From: an uncultured Fibrobacter sp.
Lineage (GTDB): Bacteria; Fibrobacterota; Fibrobacteria; Fibrobacterales; Fibrobacteraceae
Reading direction: 5' to 3'
NCBI RefSeq assembly: GCF_947305105.1
Contig: NZ_CAMZCS010000015.1
Span: forward strand, 1 to 64,000
Length of the DNA: 64,000 bases
Numbering within the stretch: the stretch's first letter is position 1; every line of letters starts with the position of its first letter. The notes under the pieces are model-generated. The model was not told the origin of the DNA, made no database searches, and was given only the letters and a program-made list of their open reading frames with translations. A program made the translations under genes and the position numbers. This document shows positions 58,263 to 64,000 of this stretch, piece by piece.

Positions 58263-59548
58263 TTCCCGTCGAGGTCAAGCTCTGGGGAACGACTATCGGT
58301 GCCCTCTCCCAGGAGGACGGCGACGATTTCGCCTTTTTCGAGTACAATCCCGACTTTGTCCGCAGCGGCATAGAACCCGCGCCGGTCACCATGCCCGTGC
58401 GCGCCGGCACCATCTACCGCTTCCCGGACCTTTCTCCCGCCACATTCCACAAGTTGCCAGGGCTTTTCGCCGATTCCATCCCGGACAAGTTCGGCAACAA
58501 GATTATCGACCAGTGGCTCATCCAGAACGGCAGGGAACCCAAAAGCTTCACGGCCCTTGAACGGCTCTGCTGCACCGGCTCGCGCGGCATGGGCGCACTC
58601 GAGTTTTTCCCCGCCACCGGCCCCGACCCCGTCAAGAGCGAACCCCTCGAAATCGAGAGGCTCCGCGCCCTCGCGGCAAACATCCTGGACCAGCGCAAAA
58701 AAGTGAAAGTCAAACTCCGCGAAAAAGACGCGTTCGAACAAATTGTCCGGGTCGGTTCGTCGGCCGGGGGCGCCCGCGCCAAAGTGCTCATCGCCTACAA
58801 CGAAGCGACAAAAAGCGTGCTCTCCGGGCAAGTCCGCGCCCCCGAAGGCTACGGCTACTGGCTCCTGAAATTCGACGACATCGAGAACAACCGCGACAAG
58901 GAAAACGCCGACCCCGCCGGGTTCGGGGCGCTCGAATACACCTACAGCCAAATCGCGAAGGAAGCCGGAATCCAGATGACGGAATGCCGCCTGCTGGAAG
59001 ACGGCGAGCACAGGCACTTTATGACGCGCCGCTTTGACCGCACCGAAAACGGCGGCAAACTGCACTACCAGTCGCTTGCGGCCATCGCGCATTACGACTT
59101 CAACATTGCAGGGGCGTACAGCTACGAGCAGGCCTTCACCGTTGCAAGGCAAATCGGGCTTGCCACTGCCGACATCGAGCAGATGTACCGCAGGGCCGTA
59201 TTCAACATTTGCGCGAGGAACCAGGACGACCATACGAAAAACATCGGCTTTTTGATGGACAAGCGTGGCAACTGGACGCTCGCGCCCGCTTTTGACGTCA
59301 CCTACGCCTACAACCCCGCCGGCCGCTGGACCGGAACACACCAAATGACCTTCAACGGCAAGCGCGAAAAGTTCGCCCTCGACGACTTCAAGGCGGTGGC
59401 AAAAAGTGCCGGCCTCGTGCAAGGGCGCTACAAGCGCATCCTCGAACAAGTGCAAGATTCCCTCGCCAGCTTCAAGAAGCGCGCCAAGGCGAATGATGTC
59501 CCCAAGAAACTCGTGCAGGAAGTTGAGAAGAATCTGGTGAAGGTTTAG
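58259..59548 (+). CDS. hipA: HipA-family serine/threonine kinase toxin
   Basis: A protein of 429 residues, the usual length. The N-terminal subdomain (about 1-110) includes LWGTTIGALSQ, FARSL-like ATFHKLPGLFADSIPDKFG and GSRGMGALEF. The kinase part has the phosphate-binding SSAGGARAKVLIAY (about 167-180), WLLKFD with the catalytic Lys, FMTRRFDR, and FNICARNQDDHTKNIGFL (catalytic Asp/Asn, about 310-327), then LAPAFDVTYAYN for the Mg2+-binding Asp. E. coli HipA phosphorylates glutamyl-tRNA synthetase. All catalytic elements appear intact, so it should be active when freed from HipB. Confidence 0.88.
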   Translation: MIPVEVKLWGTTIGALSQEDGDDFAFFEYNPDFVRSGIEPAPVTMPVRAGTIYRFPDLSPATFHKLPGLFADSIPDKFGNKIIDQWLIQNGREPKSFTALERLCCTGSRGMGALEFFPATGPDPVKSEPLEIERLRALAANILDQRKKVKVKLREKDAFEQIVRVGSSAGGARAKVLIAYNEATKSVLSGQVRAPEGYGYWLLKFDDIENNRDKENADPAGFGALEYTYSQIAKEAGIQMTECRLLEDGEHRHFMTRRFDRTENGGKLHYQSLAAIAHYDFNIAGAYSYEQAFTVARQIGLATADIEQMYRRAVFNICARNQDDHTKNIGFLMDKRGNWTLAPAFDVTYAYNPAGRWTGTHQMTFNGKREKFALDDFKAVAKSAGLVQGRYKRILEQVQDSLASFKKRAKANDVPKKLVQEVEKNLVKV

Positions 59549-59558
59549 TCTTTTTTTG

Positions 59559-59645
59559 ATATTCGTCCGAAAAAGTGTCAAATTTGGTGGGATATTCGTC
59601 CGAAAAAATGTCATTTTGGGCAGTTTATTCGTCCAAAAAAATGTA
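59559..59645. repeat. Three tandem 33-34-bp repeats downstream of hipA
   Basis: ATTCGTCCGAAAAAGTGTCA, ATTCGTCCGAAAAAATGTCA and ATTCGTCCAAAAAAATGTAG begin at 59561, 59594 and 59628. The spacing of 33-34 bases is about three helical turns. Multiple repeats of this type occur at ends of IS21-family elements, but no transposase is present here. They may alternatively be protein-binding sites. Confidence 0.65.
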
Positions 59646-59652
59646 GTGGGAT

Positions 59653-59682
59653 TGAAAAAATCCCCAAGCGCGAGGCCTGGGG
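59653..59682 (-). terminator. Rho-independent terminator after the 32-residue peptide gene
   Basis: On the minus strand CCCCA...TGGGG (59678-59682 with 59662-59666) encloses a G/C-rich loop and is followed by six U (59660-59655). Confidence 0.65.
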
Positions 59683-59706
59683 AGTGAGCGGCAAGAGGTC
59701 GTTACC

Positions 59707-59805
59707 TCATTTGCCCTTAGGCGGAAGGTTGGTCCGTCCACCACCGGACTTGTTGCCCGTGGTGGAGGGGAGACCTCCTGGACCCTTCGTGCGGATCTGC
59801 ATCAT
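59707..59805 (-). CDS. 32-residue Gly/Pro-rich peptide
   Basis: A short frame with an exceptionally strong AAAGGAGG site before two ATGs (59805 and 59802). The peptide is basic and Gly/Ser/Pro-rich: MQIRTKGPGGLPSTTGNK followed by SGGGRTNLPPKGK. It begins 13 bases after the HicA-like gene and is closed by a terminator, so the pair is one operon. The near-perfect translation signals argue it is a real product. The function is unknown; a small antitoxin-like, signalling or export-related peptide are all possible. Confidence 0.55.
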   Translation of the reverse strand: MMQIRTKGPGGLPSTTGNKSGGGRTNLPPKGK

Positions 59806-59818
59806 CGAATTACCTCCT

Positions 59819-60097
59819 TTATGCAGCTAAAGGTGAATCAATTTCAGGAATGGAGTTGTTTTGAATCCATCCTGTTTGGATAAGGTGTTGTCGCAAATAA
59901 CGGAAATAGTCTCTCCGAAAATTGGCGAATGTCCTTGGATCACTCGGTGTGCTCGGAACCACGATAGTCTTTTTTGCTCCTTTCGCTATATGGCGAATGA
60001 TGACGTGTTTACCGTGTCTAACGATTTCCCATCGACCAGAACGTAGGATGTTCTGAACGAAATCGCGAATATTTTTGTCGCTGGATATGTATGGCAT
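59819..60097 (-). CDS. Small HicA-like protein
   Basis: A protein of 92 residues. The segment ILRSGRWEIVRHGKHVIIRH followed by KKTIVVPSTPSDPRTFANFRRDYFRYLRQ has the order of a HicA (double-stranded RNA-binding) fold: helix, RHGKH with the His that is catalytic in HicA, a basic strand ending in VVP, and a final helix. No HicB is adjacent, and the C-terminal 20 residues are additional. AAGGAG precedes the ATG at 60097. Tandem operator-like repeats (60145-60178) lie upstream. I give a family resemblance only. Confidence 0.45.
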   Translation of the reverse strand: MPYISSDKNIRDFVQNILRSGRWEIVRHGKHVIIRHIAKGAKKTIVVPSTPSDPRTFANFRRDYFRYLRQHLIQTGWIQNNSIPEIDSPLAA

Positions 60098-60144
60098 ATT
60101 TTCTCTCCTTGTTGAAGGCAATGCTTAGAATATATCTTTTATAT

Positions 60145-60178
60145 ACGAATTCTATGTTCGTACGAATTGTATGTTCGT
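60145..60178. promoter_or_regulatory. Two abutting 17-bp operator-like repeats between divergent genes
   Basis: The 17-mer ACGAATTCTATGTTCGT (60145-60161) is followed at once by ACGAATTGTATGTTCGT (60162-60178). Each is itself an inverted repeat, ACGAA-N7-TTCGT. They lie between the HicA-like gene (minus) and the RavA-like gene (plus) and could control either. For the plus gene a -10 TATATT is at 60228-60233. Confidence 0.65.
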
Positions 60179-60259
60179 ATTATGCCATTTCAATGAAAAA
60201 ACACTTTTATTCGTGAAAAATTTTGGTTATATTTAAAACCAAGGAAAAAGGAATCTACT

Positions 60260-62191
60260 ATGGCCGAAACCGACATCTTACAAAAACTCAATCAGGCTTT
60301 TACTGCCCTCTCTCAAGAACGAAAGAGCATCGTTGTGCCTCTTGCGGAGATGATTCAAAAAGTGGGGCTAGACAAAAAACAATCCTCAAAATACGAGCAG
60401 ATTCTCAAATCCTCAGGAAACTTTAAATTGGATTACAAGAAAGAGGGCATTCTTGTGAACCGCAAAATTTTTAAACCTATGGAGAAAACCATGACCACCC
60501 CCCAAAATACGACAAACAACAATGTGAAACTCCATGACAGAATCAAGGCGTTGCGAGACGCACTTTCTGGAGGTCTTTACGAAAAAGATGAAGCAGTCCG
60601 CCTTGCTTTACTTACTGCAATTGCCGGCGAAAGCATCTTTTTCCTAGGTAATCCCGGCGGAGCAAAGAGTATGATCGCCAGAAGAATCGTGAAGGCTTTC
60701 AAGGCAGATGGCGACGACAAGATCAAATACTTTGAAACGCTTCTCAATGCATACACGACTCCGGACGAGATCTTTGGAAACGTGTCTCTTAAAGGGTTAA
60801 ATGGCGATTTACCGGAGTACCCAAATAAAGAAGTATATCGTCGTCTTACTGAAAACATGCTTCCAAAAGCAGATATTGCTTTTTTAGACGAAATTTGGAA
60901 GGCTAATTCAACTATTCTTAACTCCTTGCTCACAATTGTGAACGAACGCAAGTTCCATAATGGAAATGAGATTGAGGATGTTCCACTGAAAGCCCTCTTT
61001 ACGGCTTCTAATGAACTTCCTGCCAAAGGCCAGGGCTTGGAAGCGTTGTATGACCGACTGATTCTCAGATTGATTGTATCGTTTATTGATGACGAGGACA
61101 ACTTCTTTGACATGGTCGATAGTCCGTCCTCGCTTGAATTTGAACTTCCGGAAGAAGTGAAAAAACTTCAGATTTCCAATGCCGAATTGAAGGAATGGAA
61201 AAAGATAATTGATGAAATATCACTTTCTGATGCAGCGAAGTCCGTTATTTCTGCGATTCGTAAGGAACTCGCGTCCCGCAATGACGCTATGAGTGAAGAA
61301 GACAAAGAAAGTGGAGAACTTTTTGAAGTCGGTGACCGTCGTTGGAAAAAGATCGTTCATATTTTGAAGACGTCTGCGTTCCTTAATGATCGTACCGAAA
61401 TAGACTTGATGGATTGCCAGCTTATCGAGTACTGTATTTGGAGTACGAAAAAACAGCAGAAGGTCGCTCGCGAAATTGTAGAGAAATGCATCCAGCAGAA
61501 TGGTTTGGATTGCGATACCGCAATAGATGAAATTAAAGAGCAAATTGAAAAATTTGATTCCGTAATTACAAAAAGATTTTTTATTGAGGCCGAAGAAAAG
61601 CCCATGAAATACGTTATGAATGATGGGTTACAAGCGTATAAAATCAAAAATCCTCAAAACATATACTTTGCCGACCATAATGTTAAACCTTTTTATGTAT
61701 GTAATGATTTTACTTGGAAAGGGTGTAATGACAGACAGGGAATGTTGTATGATTCCAACAAGAATCCTCTTGGGAGTAGTGCGAACTTTTCTTTTTCATC
61801 CTTTAAGATTGAACAAGATACCGTATCATGGACTGATTTTTGGCGCAATTGGAATGGATATAGTGATTCTTCCTATTCTATGAAAATCGAAACTACAACA
61901 GGAGGTTTCCAAAAGGATCCATATTTGTTTGCTCCAGACAAGGAAAATAATCTTCACGCTATTCAAAATGAAGTTGACCAGTCTAATTACCAGCCCATTA
62001 CAGACCTCATTTTTTCTGAAATTAAAAAGCTTGATAATTTCGCAAAGGAACAGACTGCACCATACAGGGCTAACCTTTTTGCAGACCAGCATTATTGCGA
62101 TGTCATCATGAACACCGTGACTGAAGCAAAAAGAGACCTTCAAAATGCTCAAGTTGATTTGGACAAGAAGCGTTCCCGTTATCAAGATTAA
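60260..62191 (+). CDS. MoxR-family AAA+ ATPase, RavA-like
   Basis: A product of 643 residues. An N-terminal segment of about 80 residues resembles a winged helix (VVPLAEMIQKVGLDKKQSSKYEQIL) and is not part of RavA. The MoxR core follows: RIKALRDALSGGLYEKDEAVRLALL, Walker A GNPGGAKS (about 130-137), Walker B IAFLDEIWKAN, LLTIVNERKFHNG and sensor FTASNE. The C-terminal half includes the RavA LARA-like region and a terminal coiled coil. An internal ATG at 60491 with GGAG is a possible second start just before the RavA core. In E. coli RavA works with ViaA; a ViaA-like gene follows after one small gene. Confidence 0.75.
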   Translation: MAETDILQKLNQAFTALSQERKSIVVPLAEMIQKVGLDKKQSSKYEQILKSSGNFKLDYKKEGILVNRKIFKPMEKTMTTPQNTTNNNVKLHDRIKALRDALSGGLYEKDEAVRLALLTAIAGESIFFLGNPGGAKSMIARRIVKAFKADGDDKIKYFETLLNAYTTPDEIFGNVSLKGLNGDLPEYPNKEVYRRLTENMLPKADIAFLDEIWKANSTILNSLLTIVNERKFHNGNEIEDVPLKALFTASNELPAKGQGLEALYDRLILRLIVSFIDDEDNFFDMVDSPSSLEFELPEEVKKLQISNAELKEWKKIIDEISLSDAAKSVISAIRKELASRNDAMSEEDKESGELFEVGDRRWKKIVHILKTSAFLNDRTEIDLMDCQLIEYCIWSTKKQQKVAREIVEKCIQQNGLDCDTAIDEIKEQIEKFDSVITKRFFIEAEEKPMKYVMNDGLQAYKIKNPQNIYFADHNVKPFYVCNDFTWKGCNDRQGMLYDSNKNPLGSSANFSFSSFKIEQDTVSWTDFWRNWNGYSDSSYSMKIETTTGGFQKDPYLFAPDKENNLHAIQNEVDQSNYQPITDLIFSEIKKLDNFAKEQTAPYRANLFADQHYCDVIMNTVTEAKRDLQNAQVDLDKKRSRYQD

Positions 62192-62199
62192 GGCAAATT

Positions 62200-62481
62200 A
62201 TGCAAACCCCTCAAGATGCAATAACAGCGTTGCGTCAGAAATTTCCTGACGGCATGCCAGATGTTCATTCTCTTTCGGATGAACAAAAGGCATGGTTGCA
62301 TATGAAAATCCAATCTATTGCAGAAGAGATTGTCCCCTCTCAAGTGATAAGTCAACTTGAAAAAATCGGAAATCGCTTAATACACGCGACGGAAGATCTC
62401 CCTGACGATGAAATGCAGAGGATTGTATCATTTGTGTTTGCTAATATGGATGAAATCGAAACTATGTCAAAGAAGGGATAA
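62200..62481 (+). CDS. Small protein related to the N-terminus of the ViaA-like protein
   Basis: A product of 93 residues. Its LRQKFPDGMPDVHSLSDEQKAWLHMKIQ matches IREKFPSGISDVAKISEESRAWVQMKIQ at the start of the next gene, and the later DDEM-RIVSFVFANMDEI matches DNEFLGLCDTLFPNIPKI. It is thus a stand-alone copy of the N-terminal module of its neighbour. It lies 8 bases after the ATPase gene and 2 bases before the ViaA-like gene, in one operon. It may compete with or replace the module in the complex. Confidence 0.6.
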   Translation: MQTPQDAITALRQKFPDGMPDVHSLSDEQKAWLHMKIQSIAEEIVPSQVISQLEKIGNRLIHATEDLPDDEMQRIVSFVFANMDEIETMSKKG

Positions 62482-62483
62482 AT

Positions 62484-64000
62484 ATGGCAAATAAAGGTTT
62501 TCGTTTAAATTGTCGTAAAGCTCTTGAGGCTCTTGATGCTATACGAGAAAAATTCCCGTCAGGGATTTCTGATGTTGCCAAAATTTCAGAGGAGTCTCGT
62601 GCATGGGTTCAGATGAAAATCCAACACTTTCGCGAATGCATAAAAGAAGAAGGTTTATCCTTATCTAAATATTCTTGGTGGAATTTGATGAGATTGTCAA
62701 GAAATAAAACAGCACATCAAAAGGAAGACTTTTCTGACAATGAATTTTTGGGCTTGTGTGACACTCTTTTCCCGAATATCCCCAAAATATTAAGTGATTT
62801 AAGAAAAAAAATAGGTCTCCATCGTCATCAATCCAAGAAAAAACGCAAATTTGAAAATTTTGCTTCAAGTAGCGCTTTTGGTACAGAAGCGGACAGGAAA
62901 CAACTTATTGATGCAATGGAGGATATGGCATCACCTGTTGAGCCCACCGATATTAAGATTGAATTTCCCCAGAATGATTATGCTAAGCTTGCTGAAAAAT
63001 CTTTTTCGGACATCCTTGACCACGACGACATAAAGGATTACATCCGGTCGCATGAAGGCGTATCTGAAAATATCCAGACCGATATTCTTGAATGGCTACA
63101 ACAAACAAAGGAATCCCTTGATAAGGAAGATCCATTCCTATATGAATCTATTTTTATAGAGCAACAAAAGAAATTGTCTGCTATAGATGTCGCTATAGAT
63201 TTAACGAATGAGAATTCAAAAATCCAATACCACTATAGACGATTGCCTTCTGTAAGCGAATCGAAACGGGGGGCAATCGCCCCAAGCAATCTTAATTTCA
63301 ATTTCTATAAGAACCAATTTGCAGAACAGAAAAAAGAGCCAAAAAAGGATGACAAAGATAAAGAGCCCGCCCAATGGAAATCTCTGGAGCAACTAGAAGT
63401 TCTTCGCAGGAATTTCATCGGTGACATGGAAAAAAGCTTTATTGACCGCAAAAATAAATGGGAACAAGAACGTATTGACGAGATGCGAAAGGCTTTTCTA
63501 GAAGAACTGTATAAAAAAATACAGAACTTCAAGCGTCTTGAAAAACTTCTTTCTCCGTTCATCAAGAATTTTGGACGACTCTGGAATTTGTCCGAAGGAA
63601 TATTTGAAACGAGTGGTTTTGAAATCCTAGGACAATTTGCTAAACTCCTTGAACAAGATCAATCATTGCAAGAACTTGCAGAAATCCTAGGTAAGCAAAA
63701 TCGTGTGCAATCCATTTTTGAAAAGGAACTTCGAGATAAGGTTGTCATAAAAACGGAATGGCACCCCCAAAATGCCTATCGTGGAGAGATTAAAGGCATT
63801 TGTTTTTCGAATGACATTTCCTCGGTATTGCCGAGTGAATTGGCGTTGATGAAAAACTCGGCTACAAAGAAACTTTTCCAGTTGCGGTTCGCCCAAAAGC
63901 AGCTGTTGTCTTTCAAATACCAAAGAAATGTTGAAAGGACAAGAAAAGAATCTACGCAAGAAGAGGTTTCCATTGAAAAGAAGGAACCCAAAGGTCCTAT
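62484..64000 (+). CDS. ViaA-like (VWA/CoxE-type) protein, 5' part
   Basis: The frame is open from 62484 to the right edge, 505 codons, and continues outside the window. Residues 1-105 share a module with the small protein upstream. A long helical, charged middle follows. The segment EWHPQNAYRGEIKGICFSNDISSVLPSELALMKN, then KLFQLRFAQKQLLSF (about 420-475), is typical of the region preceding the VWA domain in ViaA and CoxE-like proteins. The VWA domain itself would lie beyond 64000. It should act with the MoxR ATPase at 60260. Confidence 0.65.
   Translation, partial: MANKGFRLNCRKALEALDAIREKFPSGISDVAKISEESRAWVQMKIQHFRECIKEEGLSLSKYSWWNLMRLSRNKTAHQKEDFSDNEFLGLCDTLFPNIPKILSDLRKKIGLHRHQSKKKRKFENFASSSAFGTEADRKQLIDAMEDMASPVEPTDIKIEFPQNDYAKLAEKSFSDILDHDDIKDYIRSHEGVSENIQTDILEWLQQTKESLDKEDPFLYESIFIEQQKKLSAIDVAIDLTNENSKIQYHYRRLPSVSESKRGAIAPSNLNFNFYKNQFAEQKKEPKKDDKDKEPAQWKSLEQLEVLRRNFIGDMEKSFIDRKNKWEQERIDEMRKAFLEELYKKIQNFKRLEKLLSPFIKNFGRLWNLSEGIFETSGFEILGQFAKLLEQDQSLQELAEILGKQNRVQSIFEKELRDKVVIKTEWHPQNAYRGEIKGICFSNDISSVLPSELALMKNSATKKLFQLRFAQKQLLSFKYQRNVERTRKESTQEEVSIEKKEPKGP

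Noticed and set aside
1-64000. CRISPR array
   Set aside because: No set of regularly spaced identical repeats with unique spacers and no cas gene; the regular repeats at 59559 are only three and degenerate, with no spacers of CRISPR size.
1-64000. tRNA or rRNA genes
   Set aside because: The intergenic gaps were read for cloverleaf and rRNA signatures and none was convincing; the left edge may lie just upstream of such genes but contains no recognisable mature RNA.

Overview
The window looks like a chromosomal segment of a Fibrobacter species (Fibrobacterota). The lineage markers are a protein with a fibro-slime domain (48236-51733), a lipoprotein with the Fibrobacter succinogenes major paralogous domain (57131-57739), enzymes directed at plant or algal polysaccharides (a PL14-like lyase and a CE1-type feruloyl/acetyl-xylan esterase), and a very large repeat-built surface protein with a C-terminal tail of the gliding/type IX secretion kind. 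Housekeeping genes (dnaN, RNase E/G, pta, phosphofructokinase, ttcA, lpoB-like) show this is not a plasmid. The chromosomal background is moderately GC-rich. The stretch from about 8.9 to 18.1 kb is strikingly AT-rich and looks transferred.

Layout. At the far left a consensus sigma70 promoter reads leftward out of the window, probably into a stable-RNA operon. Then come a sodium:solute symporter and a PL14-like lyase (0.26-2.8 kb). From 2.8 to 22 kb lies a defence island: an AbiEi-like regulator with a RhuM protein; a small lipoprotein and a NERD protein; an IetA/IetS-like AAA ATPase plus subtilisin-like protease; a ThsB-like TIR protein followed by three genes of a thymine-hypermodification type (Nmad2, a HMUDK/aGPT-Pplase-like helical protein, a thymidylate-synthase homologue); and, converging on these from the other strand, one tightly packed nine-gene operon made of a type IIG restriction-modification enzyme, six further TIR proteins, a three-TM membrane protein and a SLOG protein. 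Seven TIR proteins in 9 kb, forming three paralogue pairs plus one with unique flanks, joined to a base-modification module, is the strongest candidate for an undescribed system.

From 22 to 31 kb are accessory and envelope genes: a frameshifted ORF6N gene, cupin and AraC genes, the CE1 esterase, a metallo-beta-lactamase-fold hydrolase, a DPBB-like lipoprotein, a flavin reductase, two related and partly broken unknown genes, and an ABC-class ATPase. From 31 to 40 kb are PEGA, LpoB and COG3014 lipoproteins, a beta-barrel-like protein, an OmpR-type two-component system, a group III phosphofructokinase and small genes. From 40 to 57 kb are the 1952-residue surface protein, pta, the fibro-slime protein, RNase G, an M23 peptidase, dnaN and ttcA. 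From 57 to 64 kb are hipBA with visible operators, a HicA-like gene with a 32-residue peptide gene, and a RavA/ViaA-like MoxR-VWA locus cut by the right edge.

Regulation visible in the sequence: several promoters share a TTGACN-N17-TATATT form, and inverted or direct repeats overlap the promoters of the AbiEi gene, the IetA-like gene, hipBA and the HicA-like gene. Dispersed palindromic repeat families occur between genes and, unusually, in frame inside the restriction enzyme and apparently the ABC ATPase.
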